DNA of 61,944 nt from Nitrospirota bacterium. Lineage in GTDB: Bacteria; Nitrospirota; Nitrospiria; Nitrospirales; Nitrospiraceae. The stretch covers positions 1 through 61,944 of the forward strand of contig JAGWTI010000007.1 in the NCBI GenBank assembly GCA_028876065.1, given 5' to 3'. The notes below the pieces were generated by a model. It saw only the letters and a list, made by a program, of their open reading frames with translations. It had not been told where the DNA came from and made no database searches. The translations under genes and the position numbers were made by a program. This document shows, piece by piece, positions 8,560-20,369 of this stretch; positions within the stretch are counted from its first letter, which is position 1, and each line of letters opens with the position of its first letter.

Positions 8560-9339
8560 ATGTTGCTACAAGGAAAAACCGGCCTGATCGTCGGGGTCGC
8601 CAACAAGCATAGTATCGCCTGGGCCATCGCCGAAGCGGCGGCCCGTGAAGGGGCGACGCTGGCCTTCACCTATCAAAACGAGCGGCTGAAGGACAATGTC
8701 GAGGAACTGGCCAAGACCCTGCCCGGCGCCAGCGCCTGTGCCTGCGACGCCAGCCATGACGACCAGATCGCCGCCTTGATGACCCATGTGGAAGGAACGC
8801 TCGGCCGCCTCGATTTTCTCGTCCACTCCATCGCGTTTGCGCCGCGAGAGGAATTGTCCGGCGAGTTCATCAACACCTCGCGCCAGGGCTTCGCCACCGC
8901 GCTGGACGTCAGCGCTTATTCCCTGGTCGCCCTGAGCCGGGCCGCGCTGCCGCTGATGCGGGACGGCGGGTCCATCGTGACTCTCACCTACCTCGGCAGC
9001 GAGCGGGTCGTGCCCCACTACAACGTCATGGGCGTGGCCAAGGCGGCGTTGGAAGCGACCGTCCGGTATCTGGCCAACGACCTCGGCCCGCGCGGCATTC
9101 GCGTCAACGCGATCTCCGCCGGCCCCATCAAGACCCTGGCCGCACGCGGCGTGTCCGGCATCAGCAAGATGGTGGACCACCACCGCGAAGTCGCCCCCTT
9201 GCGCCATGCCACGGAGCAGAGCGAGGTCGGCGACACGGGACTGTTCCTGATCAGCTCGTTGGGACGGGGGATTACGGGAGAAGTGATCTACGTGGACGGC
9301 GGCTACCACATCCTGGGTTCGCTCGCCCCGCTGGGATAG
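8560..9339 (+). CDS. fabI: Enoyl-[acyl-carrier-protein] reductase (NADH), FabI
   Basis: A 259-residue short-chain dehydrogenase catalysing the last step of each fatty acid elongation cycle. It has the FabI-type nucleotide loop GLIVGVANKHSIAWAIA, the segment LDFLVHSIAFA, and the catalytic Y-x6-K pair at Y154 and K161 (HYNVMGVAK). AGPIKTLAARGVSGISK is the substrate-binding loop typical of FabI. The start at ATG 8560 follows GGAGGAG. The gene stands alone; the convergent neighbour is aspS. It is the usual triclosan target, though sensitivity cannot be judged here. Confidence 0.95.
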   Translation: MLLQGKTGLIVGVANKHSIAWAIAEAAAREGATLAFTYQNERLKDNVEELAKTLPGASACACDASHDDQIAALMTHVEGTLGRLDFLVHSIAFAPREELSGEFINTSRQGFATALDVSAYSLVALSRAALPLMRDGGSIVTLTYLGSERVVPHYNVMGVAKAALEATVRYLANDLGPRGIRVNAISAGPIKTLAARGVSGISKMVDHHREVAPLRHATEQSEVGDTGLFLISSLGRGITGEVIYVDGGYHILGSLAPLG

Positions 9340-9364
9340 AACCGGCTCAATTCTCTGCGATCGC

Positions 9365-9383
9365 GGCGGCCTCAACGGCCGCC
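9365..9383. terminator. Hairpin between convergent fabI and aspS
   Basis: GGCGGCC (9365-9371) and GGCCGCC (9377-9383) form a perfect 7-bp stem with a TCAAC loop. It lies in the 49-base gap between the stops of two convergent genes, so a shared terminator is plausible. No T tract follows on either strand. Confidence 0.45.
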
Positions 9384-9388
9384 CGTCG

Positions 9389-11148
<1,760 letters not shown>

Positions 11149-11152
<4 letters not shown>

Positions 11153-11982
11153 GCCCTATGCCCCTTCTTGGCCTTGGCCCATCCCCTCGTCCCAGCCCGC
11201 CTTGTGCGAACCGATGCCTTCGGCGAGCCAGGCGCAACTCCTTCCTCGACATCCTTGGTGCGGCTGGTCACGACCGCCCGCAAGGCGTTGGCCTCACGAT
11301 CCGTCAAATACCGGTATTGGCCCAGGGATACATCCCCGAGCGTCAAGGGTCCGAAGCGGACGCGGGTCAGCTTGAGCACCGGGTGGCCCACGTGCTCCAG
11401 CATGCGCTTCACCTGATGGTTCCGCCCCTCATGAATCGTGACTTCCAGCCAGGAATTCTCCTCGGCCTTACGGACCTTGCGCACGACGGCCGGCTTCGTG
11501 CGGCCGTCTTCCAACTCCACCCCTTGCTCCAGGTCCGCAATTTGCTCGTCGTTCAGCACGCCTTTGACCTTGATGAGATAGGTCTTGGGCACATGGTAGC
11601 GCGGATGGAGCAGCGTCTGGGCCAAGGCGCCCTGGTTGGTCAGCAACATCAATCCTTCGCTGTCATAATCCAGGCGGCCGACGGGAAACACGCGGACCCC
11701 CACCCCGCCGAGGAGATCCGTGATCGTCGGGCGCCCCTCCGGGTCGCTCAGGGACGAGACGTAGCCTTTGGGCTTGTTGAGCAGGATAAAGACCTGCGGC
11801 GGAGCCGGCTTGAGATGCCGCCCATCCACTTTCACGTGGTCGCGCGCCGGATCGATCTTCGTGCCCAATTCCCGCACCACTTGGCCGTTCACCGTCACCC
11901 GCCCTTCGGCGATCAACGTTTCCGCCTTGCGACGCGAGGAGAGGCCCGAATCGGCGATCACTTTTTGCAGCCTGACTTCCAT
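11149..11982 (-). CDS. rRNA pseudouridine synthase, RsuA/RluB family
   Basis: A 277-residue enzyme with an N-terminal S4 RNA-binding domain ([21 protein letters not shown]) and a catalytic domain with the conserved aspartate motif [26 protein letters not shown] and LTRVRFGPL complete the family signature. RluB-type enzymes modify 23S rRNA and RsuA-type 16S rRNA; the sequence favours RluB but does not prove it. The basic C-terminal extension ([20 protein letters not shown]) may add RNA contact. ATG 11982 is chosen for its GGAAGAGAG ribosome binding site; an upstream ATG at 12030 would add 16 residues overlapping guaA. It overlaps aspS by four bases. Confidence 0.9.
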
Positions 11983-12020
11983 CTCTCTCTTCCCAGAAGG
12001 CCGGCCTGGCCGGCTCTCCT

Positions 12021-13577
12021 TCATTCCCATTCGATCGTGCCGGGCGGCTTGGAGCTCAGGTCATAGACCACCCGGTTCACCCCCCGCACTTCGTTGATGA
12101 TCCGGCTCGACATGCGGCCCAGGACCTCGTTCGGCAATTTGGCCCAGTCGGCGGTCATCCCGTCCACGCTGGTCACGGCCCGGATGGCGATCACGTGTTC
12201 ATAGGTCCGTTGGTCGCCCATCACCCCCACCGTCTTGATGGGCAAGAGCACGGCGAAGGCTTGCCAGATCTCCCGGTAGAGGCCGGCCTGGCGGATTTCC
12301 TGGTCCACGACCGCTTCGGCCTCCCGCAACATCGCCAGCCGTTCGCTCGTCACCGGACCCAACACGCGGATGGCGAGTCCCGGGCCGGGGAACGGTTGCC
12401 GCCAGATGATTTCGTCCGGCAGCCCCAATTCCTTGCCCAACACCCGCACTTCGTCCTTGAACAACTCGCGCAGGGGCTCGATCAAGCGGAACTTCATCTT
12501 GGTCGGCAGCCCGCCCACGTTATGATGGGTCTTGATCGTGGCGGACGGCCCCTTGAAGCTCACGCTTTCGATCACGTCCGGATAGAGCGTGCCTTGCACC
12601 AGGAACTTCACCGTCCCCTGACGTTTGGCTTCGGCCTCGAAGTTCCGGATGAAGAGGCGCCCGATGATCTTTCGCTTCCGCTCCGGATCGGTCACGTTGC
12701 GCAGTCCGGCCAGGAACTGCGCCGTACTGTCCAGAAACCGCAGGTTCAGCTTCAGGTGGGAGGCAAACGTCTTCTGAACCTGTTCGCCTTCCCCCTTGCG
12801 AAGCAGCCCGTTGTCGATGAACACGCAGGTGAGCTGTTTGCCGACGGCCCGATGGGCCAGGGCCGCCGCCACGGACGAGTCCACTCCGCCGCTCAAGGCG
12901 CAGATGACCTGGTCCTTGCCCACCTGGTCGCGGATCTGCCCCACGGCGGTGTCCACATAGGAGCTCATCGTCCAAGTCGGCTTGCAGCCGCAGATGTCGT
13001 AGACGAAGTTCCGCAGGATCTTGACGCCGTTGGGCGTGTGCGCGACTTCCGGATGGAACTGCAGGCAATAGATCCGGCGGGCCCCGCCGACGGACTTCAT
13101 GGCGGCCACCGGGGAATTGCCCGTATGGGCGATCGCCCGGAACCCTTTCGGCATCCGCTCGATCCGATCCCCGTGCGACATCCAGACCGGACAGGAGGCT
13201 CCGTCCGCCACCCCCTTGAACAGGTCCGAGGCGTCGTCCAGGATCAGATCGGCCCGGCCATATTCCCGCTGAGACGCCCTGGCCACCTCGCCGCCCAGCA
13301 GATTCGTCACCAACTGCATCCCATAGCAAATGCCCAGGATCGGAATGCCTTCGTCCAGCAACTGGGCCTGGATCTTGGGCGCCTTTTTGTCGTACACGCT
13401 GGCCGGCCCGCCGGACAGGACCAGCCCCTTGGGCCGATGGGCCAAGATCGTCGTCAGCGAGGTCGTGCAAGGAAGAATTTGGGAATAGACCTGAGCTTCG
13501 CGGATGCGGCGCGCGATCAGCTGGGTATACTGAGAGCCGAAATCAAGGATGAGGATTCTGTCGTGCCACAGTTCCAT
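12021..13577 (-). CDS. guaA: GMP synthase (glutamine-hydrolysing)
   Basis: A 518-residue two-domain enzyme converting XMP to GMP. The class I glutamine amidotransferase domain occupies residues 1-195, with nucleophile C84 (GICYGMQL) and the His-Glu pair in QFHPEVAHT. The ATP pyrophosphatase domain begins near 210 with the loop [11 protein letters not shown], and the C-terminus ends with the conserved dimerisation segment and PPGTIEWE. It lies just downstream of guaB in the same direction, so two consecutive steps from IMP to GMP are encoded side by side, separated by an 82-base repeat-rich gap. Confidence 0.97.
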   Translation of the reverse strand: MELWHDRILILDFGSQYTQLIARRIREAQVYSQILPCTTSLTTILAHRPKGLVLSGGPASVYDKKAPKIQAQLLDEGIPILGICYGMQLVTNLLGGEVARASQREYGRADLILDDASDLFKGVADGASCPVWMSHGDRIERMPKGFRAIAHTGNSPVAAMKSVGGARRIYCLQFHPEVAHTPNGVKILRNFVYDICGCKPTWTMSSYVDTAVGQIRDQVGKDQVICALSGGVDSSVAAALAHRAVGKQLTCVFIDNGLLRKGEGEQVQKTFASHLKLNLRFLDSTAQFLAGLRNVTDPERKRKIIGRLFIRNFEAEAKRQGTVKFLVQGTLYPDVIESVSFKGPSATIKTHHNVGGLPTKMKFRLIEPLRELFKDEVRVLGKELGLPDEIIWRQPFPGPGLAIRVLGPVTSERLAMLREAEAVVDQEIRQAGLYREIWQAFAVLLPIKTVGVMGDQRTYEHVIAIRAVTSVDGMTADWAKLPNEVLGRMSSRIINEVRGVNRVVYDLSSKPPGTIEWE

Positions 13578-13584
13578 CGTGAAC

Positions 13585-13650
13585 GTCCGAAAGTCTAAAA
13601 GTCGTCAAGTCTGAAAGTCGGTGACGGTCCGGACTTTGGGACTTTCGGAC
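13585..13650. repeat. AAAGTC-type short repeats between guaB and guaA
   Basis: GTCCGAAAGTC at 13585-13595 and GACTTTCGGAC at 13640-13650 are an exact 11-bp inverted repeat. Between them are further copies of AAAGTC/GACTTT (for example TCTAAAAGTC, CTGAAAGTC, GACTTTGGG). The array lies in the guaB-guaA gap and could fold in the mRNA. It looks like locally generated short repeats rather than a mobile element; no open frame is present. Confidence 0.7.
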
Positions 13651-13659
13651 TCTCGACGT

Positions 13660-15132
13660 TTAAGACTCACTCCAATCGGTCCGGTAGTTGGGCGCTTCCT
13701 TGGTGATGATCACGTCGTGGACGTGACCCTCCCGAAGGCCGGCCAGGGTTTGTCGGATGAAGGTGGCTTTTTGCTGGAGTTCCGGAATGGTCCGGCAGCC
13801 GCAATAGCCCATGCCGGACTTGACTCCCCCGACCAATTGATAGACGACGCCGGCCAGCGTGCCTTTGTAAGGCACCCGGCCTTCAATCCCCTCGGGCACC
13901 AGCTTGGAAGCGGGACGGTCGGCTTGAAAGTAACGGTCCCTTCCGCCTCGTTCCATGGCGCCGAGCGACCCCATGCCGCGGTACACCTTATAGGTCCGCC
14001 CTTGAAACAGCACCGTCTCGCCGGGGGACTCCTCGGTGCCGGCCAGGATGCCGCCGATCATGACGGCGGACGCACCGGCGGCCAGGGCTTTCGTGATGTC
14101 GCCCGAGTACTTGATCCCGCCGTCGGCAATGACCGGCACGCCGGTCCCGGCCAGCGCCGCCACACAGTCGGCCACGGCGGTGAGTTGGGGCATCCCGGCG
14201 CCGGAGACCATGCGGGTCGTGCAGATGGACCCGGGCCCGACCCCGACTTTGACGGCATCGGCTCCGGCTTTCACCAAATCCTTGGCCGCCGCCGCCGTCG
14301 CGATGTTGCCCCCCGCCACGTCCAGCGAGGGATGTTTGCGTTTCACGGCCTTGACCGTATCCAACACGCTTTGCGCATGACCGTGGGCCGTGTCCACGAC
14401 CACCATATCCACGCCGGCCTTGATCAGGAGCGGCACCCGCTGTTCCGCATCGGCGCCGACGCCGACGGCCGCCGCCACCCGCAGCCGCCCGTGCTCGTCC
14501 TTGCAGGCCTGCGGATACTTGATGCGCTTCTCGATGTCCTTGATCGTGATCAGGCCCTTGAGCTCACCGCGTTTGTTGACGACGGGCAGCTTTTCGATCC
14601 GGTACTCGTGCAGAATTTCCCGCGCCTTTTCCAGACTGGTCCCCTCCGGAGCGGTGACCAGTTTGTCCTTCGTCATCACCTGCGACACCTTCAAGTCCAT
14701 CCGGCTCTCGAACCGCAAATCGCGGTTCGTCAGGATGCCGACCAGCTTCCCCTGCTTGGTCACCGGGATGCCGGAAATCCGGTACTTCGCCATGATCTGG
14801 TGCGCGTCGCGGAGGGTCTGATCCGGCGCGATCGTAATCGGATCGATGATCATCCCGCTCTCGGATTTCTTGACCTTGTCCACTTCGGCCGCCTGATCGG
14901 TCGGCGACAGGACCCGGTGCAGGACGCCGATGCCGCCCTCCTGGGCCAGCGCGATGGCCAACCGCGCCTCGGTCACCGTATCCATGGCCGCGCTGACGAT
15001 GGGAATATTGATCGTGATGCGGCGCGACACCTTCGTCTGGGTGTGCACCTCGCTGGGGAGCACTTCCGACTTGCCGGGGACCAAGACGACATCGTCGTAG
15101 GTCAAGCCGATACGGACATCTTTATCCAGCAT
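13660..15132 (-). CDS. guaB: IMP dehydrogenase
   Basis: A 490-residue enzyme oxidising IMP to XMP with NAD, the committed step to GMP. The TIM barrel is interrupted near residues 95-210 by two CBS domains ([21 protein letters not shown] and [21 protein letters not shown]), which regulate activity by nucleotide binding. The catalytic cysteine is C304 in [11 protein letters not shown], followed by the phosphate-binding DGGIKYSGD and flap [10 protein letters not shown]. Length and motifs are normal for bacterial GuaB. It is the first gene of the leftward guaB-guaA-rluB-aspS block. Confidence 0.97.
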   Translation of the reverse strand: MLDKDVRIGLTYDDVVLVPGKSEVLPSEVHTQTKVSRRITINIPIVSAAMDTVTEARLAIALAQEGGIGVLHRVLSPTDQAAEVDKVKKSESGMIIDPITIAPDQTLRDAHQIMAKYRISGIPVTKQGKLVGILTNRDLRFESRMDLKVSQVMTKDKLVTAPEGTSLEKAREILHEYRIEKLPVVNKRGELKGLITIKDIEKRIKYPQACKDEHGRLRVAAAVGVGADAEQRVPLLIKAGVDMVVVDTAHGHAQSVLDTVKAVKRKHPSLDVAGGNIATAAAAKDLVKAGADAVKVGVGPGSICTTRMVSGAGMPQLTAVADCVAALAGTGVPVIADGGIKYSGDITKALAAGASAVMIGGILAGTEESPGETVLFQGRTYKVYRGMGSLGAMERGGRDRYFQADRPASKLVPEGIEGRVPYKGTLAGVVYQLVGGVKSGMGYCGCRTIPELQQKATFIRQTLAGLREGHVHDVIITKEAPNYRTDWSES

Positions 15133-15281
15133 GGGGTTCTCGTGTGGCTGTCAGATCTGGCTTCGACATGCGTTCCAACGCGCGGAGTCGGCGGAATCTA
15201 GCACAGGCCCCCCGGAGATTCAACGAGCGCGCGAATGGCCCTCGTCCCCGACGCACCGTGGACCGCCGAGCCCGCGCCCGC

Positions 15282-18257
15282 TTAGCGATGCTGCGGCGTG
15301 GCGGCCTTGTCGGTGATTTCCGCAGCCGCTTCCGCTTCCTCCTGCAACCGTTCGCTGCCTTCGTCCGCCGGCATAAACTGCTGCACGCGGGTATTCCCGC
15401 TGTCCACGACGAACACGCCGCCTTTCGCATCCACCGCAATCCCGTAGGGGAAATTGAACTGCCCGTTGGCGTTCCCAAACCCGCCCCATTGGGTGATGAA
15501 ATTCCCTTCGCGATCGAACTTTTGCACGCGCTGGTTGCCGGTGTCCGAGATATACACATCTCCGTTGCCGTCCACCGCGATGCCCCAGGGCGACCGCAGC
15601 TGCCCGGCTTCCTGCGCCTGCGGGCTGCTGGCATGGCCCGGGCCGATCCCCCCGCCCCACTTGGTGATGAGCTGCGGCAGCACGTTGGTGCTGGTGTCGA
15701 ACTTCTGAATCCGGTGGTTACCCATGTCCACCACATACACGGCTCCGTCGGACTGGTCCACGGCGATGCCGCGGGCGAAATAGAACTGCCCGTCGTTGGT
15801 GCCGAAGCTGCCCCAGGACATGATGAACTCGCCGCCCATATCGAACTTCTGCACACGGAAGTTGGCGCTGTCCACCACGTAGATGTACCCCCGGACGCGA
15901 TCCACGGCGATGCCCCAGGGCGAGCTGAACTGCCCTTCCCCGTTGCCGCGCGACCCGAACTTCATCAGGTAGCCGCCCAACTTTCCGTCGAACTTCTGTA
16001 CACGATGGTTGTTCGTATCCACCACCCAGACATCCCCTTTGGCGTCGGTGGCGATGCCCGTCGGGTTGTGGAAGGCCGCGGGAGAGGAGCCGAAGCTGCC
16101 CCAGAGGATGATGAAGTTCCCGTTGTTGTCGAACTTCTGCACGCGATTGTTGCCGTTGTCCACCACGAACAGCGCCCCCTGCTGGTCGATCGCCAGCCCA
16201 TAGATCGGCGCGCTGAATTCGCCGCCGTGCAACAGCGAAGCGCCGCGGCCCGGCTTCCCCCAACAGGACACGCAGAGATAGCCCGAGGTATTGACCAGGA
16301 TGGAGGTGCTCGCCGGAACCGAGACGTTGTTCCCCACATCCTTGAACCAGACATAGACCGTCTTGTTGCCATCCCCCGTCGAGAGGGTGAAGGGGATCGT
16401 CGCGCCGAACTTTTGGGCCGGCGGGACATCCACCCAGCCGGGCACGGTGGCGGTCGGCGCCATGGGACTTTCCGACACGTAGTAGGCGGCCACGCCTGTG
16501 TCCACATCGATGGCCGAGACAGTCAGGACCACGTCCGGCGAACTGGTCATGAAGGCCCCATGGTTGATCACCACGTTCGGATTTTGCGGCGCGGTCATGT
16601 CGATAAGCACCGGCGTGGCCGTAATTTCCTCCGACAACGCACTTTCCTGCGCATCGCCATAGACGGCCGCCAAGGCAAAGTAGTAGGGCATGTCGTTGGT
16701 GAGCCCGCTGTGCGTATAGGGACTCGTCACCCCCTCCACCCGCGTGCCGCTTTGCTTCGTCACGCCCGGCGAGGTATGGAAATAGAGGTTGTAGGACTGG
16801 GCGCCGGGCATCTCGAGCCAACTCACCGTCACTTCCGTATCGCCCGGCTTGACGACCGCGTTCCGCGGCGCAGGCTGATCGGTCGCCTCCTTGGACTGGG
16901 CCGTCTGCTGGGTCCTGGAGATTTCCTCTTCGGTCGGGGCATACTTCAACACGCGGTTGTTGCCGCTGTCGACGACGTAGACATTGCCCTCTTTATCCAC
17001 CGCGACACCGGAGGGGAAGTTCAGCTGCCCTTCGGTCACCCCCCGATTGCCCCAGGAACAAATGAACGTGCCGTTGCCGTCGAATTTCTGAATCCGATGG
17101 TTGCCCTGGTCCGCCACGTACACGTTGCCCAGCGCATCGCAGGCCACGCCCCAGGGGGCCTTGAACTGGCCTGGCCCGGCGCCGTCTTTCCCCCATTTGG
17201 CCAGGAAACTGCCCCGGGCATCAAACTTTTGAATCCGGTTGTTGCCTTCGTCCGCCACGAAGATGTTGCCGACGAAATCCACGGCCATCCCGCGCGGGAA
17301 GAAAAAGGCTCCGTCGAAGCTCCCGTCCCGGCCCCACTTCAAGAGCGGCGTGCCGTCCGGCTGAAATTTCTGGATGCGGGCGTTGCTCGTATCCGAGACA
17401 TAGAGGCTGCCCTCCTTGTCCGTCGCCACGCCCCAGGGCACATCGAACTTGCCCATCCCCGCGCCGCGCCAGGCAAAGCCGAACTTGCCCCAGGCCTGCA
17501 TGACATTGCCCTCGGAATCGAACTTCTGGACCCGGTTGTTTCCGCTGTCGGCGACATAGACGTGCCCGTCCGGGCCGGTGGCCAACCCGCGCGGGTAATA
17601 GAACTGCCCTTCCTGATCGCCGGCTTCTCCGCCCCACCGAGCCAGGAATTTGCCGTCTTTGTCGAATTTCTGGACCGAGTGGTTATCCGTGTCGGCGACG
17701 TAGATGTTGCCGTCCTTGTCCAGCGCGAGACCGGTCGGGGAACTGAACTCTCCGTCGTCCACCCCCTCCTGCCCGATCTTCATCGCCAACAAATAGGGCG
17801 CCGGGATCGCCATCGCTTCGGCCGATTCCGGGCTCTCGCCCTTCGGCGTGACCACCGTCACCACATAGTGGTAGCACGTGCCGTTGGCCAGGTCGTCGTG
17901 CACATAGGGGGACGAGGGGCCTTCGATGAGGTTCCCCTTCTCCTTGGTGACACCGATCACCGGGTTGAAGTCGGCCGCGCTGGCGATCGGTCTGGTCAAT
18001 TCCGAAAACTTGATCTGGACGCCCTTGGAGGTCAGGAAGTACAGGTTGTAGTACATGGCCTCCGGCACGGGCTCCCAGGTGAGCGTGATCCGTCCGTTGC
18101 CGGGTTTGGCCGTCAGACCGGTGGGAGCCGGCGGGAGATCTTCTTGTTCCGTCGCTTCACCGGCGCCCCATTCGTCGGCGCTGCCTTCGATCGTGAGCCG
18201 ATGACGGAAAGAAGCGCGTTCGTCCCATTGCCACTCTTGCAAGAACCACTCGTTCAT
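15282..18257 (-). CDS. Large NHL-repeat protein with two six-bladed propellers and fibronectin type III domains
   Basis: A 991-residue protein. An FN3 domain near residues 40-140 is followed by six NHL repeats (each about 47 residues, of the form G-x-F-x-x-P-x-G-hydrophobic-A-x-D ending N-x-R-hydrophobic-Q-K-F), a second FN3 domain, an Ig-like segment (DMTAPQNPNVVIN onward), then six more NHL repeats to the C-terminus. Twelve repeats make two complete six-bladed propellers. No signal peptide is visible at the start MNEWFLQEWQW, so the location is unclear. A CVSC motif before the second propeller lacks the histidine needed for heme c. NHL propellers usually bind proteins, RNA or carbohydrates. 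ATG 18257 has a GAGGGA site. Function unknown. Confidence 0.88.
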   Translation of the reverse strand: MNEWFLQEWQWDERASFRHRLTIEGSADEWGAGEATEQEDLPPAPTGLTAKPGNGRITLTWEPVPEAMYYNLYFLTSKGVQIKFSELTRPIASAADFNPVIGVTKEKGNLIEGPSSPYVHDDLANGTCYHYVVTVVTPKGESPESAEAMAIPAPYLLAMKIGQEGVDDGEFSSPTGLALDKDGNIYVADTDNHSVQKFDKDGKFLARWGGEAGDQEGQFYYPRGLATGPDGHVYVADSGNNRVQKFDSEGNVMQAWGKFGFAWRGAGMGKFDVPWGVATDKEGSLYVSDTSNARIQKFQPDGTPLLKWGRDGSFDGAFFFPRGMAVDFVGNIFVADEGNNRIQKFDARGSFLAKWGKDGAGPGQFKAPWGVACDALGNVYVADQGNHRIQKFDGNGTFICSWGNRGVTEGQLNFPSGVAVDKEGNVYVVDSGNNRVLKYAPTEEEISRTQQTAQSKEATDQPAPRNAVVKPGDTEVTVSWLEMPGAQSYNLYFHTSPGVTKQSGTRVEGVTSPYTHSGLTNDMPYYFALAAVYGDAQESALSEEITATPVLIDMTAPQNPNVVINHGAFMTSSPDVVLTVSAIDVDTGVAAYYVSESPMAPTATVPGWVDVPPAQKFGATIPFTLSTGDGNKTVYVWFKDVGNNVSVPASTSILVNTSGYLCVSCWGKPGRGASLLHGGEFSAPIYGLAIDQQGALFVVDNGNNRVQKFDNNGNFIILWGSFGSSPAAFHNPTGIATDAKGDVWVVDTNNHRVQKFDGKLGGYLMKFGSRGNGEGQFSSPWGIAVDRVRGYIYVVDSANFRVQKFDMGGEFIMSWGSFGTNDGQFYFARGIAVDQSDGAVYVVDMGNHRIQKFDTSTNVLPQLITKWGGGIGPGHASSPQAQEAGQLRSPWGIAVDGNGDVYISDTGNQRVQKFDREGNFITQWGGFGNANGQFNFPYGIAVDAKGGVFVVDSGNTRVQQFMPADEGSERLQEEAEAAAEITDKAATPQHR

Positions 18258-18324
18258 GGTGTCCCTCGTTGTGACCAAACCTTGGAAAGAAGTTCGCGTG
18301 CTTTCAACGACTTAGAAGCGGTTA

Positions 18325-18353
18325 CCTTAACAGAGCCTCCTGAGCCAAGTCAA
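18325..18353 (-). promoter_or_regulatory. Possible sigma-70 promoter for the NHL gene
   Basis: On the minus strand TTGACT (18348-18353) is followed after 17 bases by TTAAGG (18325-18330). The -35 is a 5/6 match but the -10 is poor. It sits about 70 bases upstream of the NHL start codon in a divergent gap. Confidence 0.3.
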
Positions 18354-18479
18354 GGCAGCCGAAGCCCCTGTTACGATGCCTCACGCCCATGCAGCGGCGG
18401 GTCACGATGCCAGGTGCATCGTGGCGCGACCGGGGACATACCGTTGTGCCCATGTGGACGATCCGTTAAGATTCGGCCC

Positions 18480-19439
18480 ATGGCCAAGCCCGCCATCTAT
18501 GTCGCCAGACTCCTGGTCGCGCCGGTCATGGCGGCCATTCATGAACGGTTCGAGCTCACGCTCGAGCCGAATGCCTCGCCGCCCGCGCGGGACACCCTTG
18601 CGCAAGGACTCCGGCGCGCAGAGGCGATCATTCCCACGTTGACCGAACGGATTGACGCCACGCTCCTGCAGGAAGCCCCGCGCCTCAAGGTCATCGCTAA
18701 CCATGCCGTCGGCTACAACAATATCGATCTGCCGGCGGCCACCGCGCGAGGGATCGTCGTGACCAACACGCCGGATGTCTTGACGGATGCCACGGCGGAC
18801 CTGACCTGGGCCCTGCTCTTGGCCGTGGCCCGCCGCATCACCGAGGGCTATCGCCTTGTCCAGACCGGCGCCTGGACCGGTTGGGAGCCGACCCAATTGC
18901 TGGGGGCGGACGTGTCGGGGCAGACCTTGGGCATTGTCGGAATGGGCCGAATCGGGCAAGCCGTGGCGCGCCGCGCGATGGGCTTCGGCATGACGGTCCT
19001 CTACGCAAGCCGCACATCGGTGCCCTCGCCGGACTCCATGGCGCCGTGGCGACAGGTCACGCTTGAGACGCTGTTGCGGCAATCGGATTTCATCAGCCTC
19101 CATGTCCCGTTGACCCCGGACACTCACCATTTGATCGGGGGAAAGGCCTTCTCGTTGATGCGCCCGGCCGCCATCCTGCTCAATACCTCCCGCGGACCGG
19201 TCGTCGACGAAGCCGCGCTCGCCGCGGCGCTCAACGATGGACGGCTCGCGGGGGCCGGATTGGATGTGTACGAAGAAGAGCCCAAGATCCACCCCGGTCT
19301 CCTGGCCCTCCCGCAAGTCGTCACCTTGCCGCACCTGGGCTCGGCGACCCTGAACACGAGGGTCCGTATGGGGGTGCTGTGCGTCGAGAACGTCCTCGCC
19401 GTCCTGGAAGGACGACCGGCGCCCAACCGGGTCGTGTGA
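18480..19439 (+). CDS. D-isomer-specific 2-hydroxyacid dehydrogenase (glyoxylate/hydroxypyruvate reductase-like)
   Basis: A 319-residue NAD(P)-dependent dehydrogenase. The nucleotide-binding motif GIVGMGRIGQAVA lies near residue 148. The catalytic triad typical of the family is present: Arg in NTSRGPVVDE, Glu in DVYEEEPKIHP and His in LPHLGSAT. HAVGYNNIDLPAAT near residue 78 matches the glyoxylate/hydroxypyruvate reductase subgroup, which reduces glyoxylate to glycolate or hydroxypyruvate to glycerate. The start at ATG 18480 gives the normal length. The gene is flanked by unrelated convergent and divergent genes, so context does not refine the substrate. Confidence 0.88.
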   Translation: MAKPAIYVARLLVAPVMAAIHERFELTLEPNASPPARDTLAQGLRRAEAIIPTLTERIDATLLQEAPRLKVIANHAVGYNNIDLPAATARGIVVTNTPDVLTDATADLTWALLLAVARRITEGYRLVQTGAWTGWEPTQLLGADVSGQTLGIVGMGRIGQAVARRAMGFGMTVLYASRTSVPSPDSMAPWRQVTLETLLRQSDFISLHVPLTPDTHHLIGGKAFSLMRPAAILLNTSRGPVVDEAALAAALNDGRLAGAGLDVYEEEPKIHPGLLALPQVVTLPHLGSATLNTRVRMGVLCVENVLAVLEGRPAPNRVV

Positions 19440-19523
19440 ACGGAGATTGTGGGCAGAGATGATGCGCCGCGTGCGAGGATCGCCCGTCAGCCTCTCCCGC
19501 CTATGACCCGCCACCGATCGCCG

Positions 19524-20351
19524 TCACTCTTCACGCTTATGCGGCAAGTTCAAGTCGCGCGCGACTTCCGCGATCAGCTCCGCGCAGATTTGATCCCGTT
19601 TGCGGAGATAGGCTTCCAGCAGGGCATTGTCGCAGAGCGCGTTGATGAGGCGGGGTGTCCCTCTCGTAAACCGGCAGATGGCTTCGAAGGACTCGGGAGA
19701 AAACAGGGGCTTGTAGCAGCCGGCAATTTCCAGCCGGTGGGTGATATAGGCCTGGGTGCCGGACACGTCCAACTCGGTCAACCGGCAGCGGATCGCCACG
19801 CGCTGGTGCAGCGGCGGGTCCAAGGACAGGACCTGATCCAGATCCGAGAGGCCGAAGAGGACGAAGGTGACCGCTTTGTGCCCATCCACTTCGATGTTCA
19901 GCAGACCGCGGAAATCCTCCATGAGTTCCTGGCTGCGCAGCATCTGGGCTTCATCGATGAGCACGACGGCCTTCTTGCCGCTTTCGTGCACCTCGACCAA
20001 CCGTCGGGACAATTGCGTCAGCAGCTCGGTCTTGGCCTCAGCGGGATTCTCAATGCCCATCTGCAGCGCGATCTTGCGCAACATCCATTCCGATGTCACC
20101 GCCGCATGGATCACAATGAGCAAGGCGGCTTCGTAGGCCTCGCTCTCGAGCTCTTCCAAGAGCCGGGTGGCCAAGGTCGTCTTCCCCGCGCCGATTTCCC
20201 CGACGACGACGGCCAGGCCTTTCATGTTCTCGACCGCGTATTTCAACCGGACCAACGCGTCGGTATGCTGTTGCGTGTTGTAAAAGAAGCGGCTGTCGAT
20301 GGTGATGGAGAAGGGGCTTTCGCGTAGCCCAAAGTACTCAAGCAGACTCAT
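19524..20351 (-). CDS. ExeA/GspA-like AAA ATPase
   Basis: A 275-residue ATPase with the ExeA-type opening LLEYFGLRESPFSITIDSRF, Walker A GEIGAGKTT, Walker B AVVLIDEAQML and an arginine-rich sensor region (RFTRGTPRLINALCDNALL). ExeA-like proteins assist assembly of type II secretion or type IV pilus/MSHA machines. The peptidoglycan-binding domain of full-length ExeA is absent. It starts 18 bases after the TPR gene, so the pair is an operon; the C-terminal TPR protein may be its partner. No secretin or pilin genes lie within the window. Confidence 0.82.
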   Translation of the reverse strand: MSLLEYFGLRESPFSITIDSRFFYNTQQHTDALVRLKYAVENMKGLAVVVGEIGAGKTTLATRLLEELESEAYEAALLIVIHAAVTSEWMLRKIALQMGIENPAEAKTELLTQLSRRLVEVHESGKKAVVLIDEAQMLRSQELMEDFRGLLNIEVDGHKAVTFVLFGLSDLDQVLSLDPPLHQRVAIRCRLTELDVSGTQAYITHRLEIAGCYKPLFSPESFEAICRFTRGTPRLINALCDNALLEAYLRKRDQICAELIAEVARDLNLPHKREE

Positions 20352-20369
20352 GATATAGCTAGTCTAGTT

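Noticed and set aside
16240-16300. Heme c site in the NHL protein (CVSC)
   Set aside because: The motif is CVSCWG; the histidine required after the second cysteine is missing.
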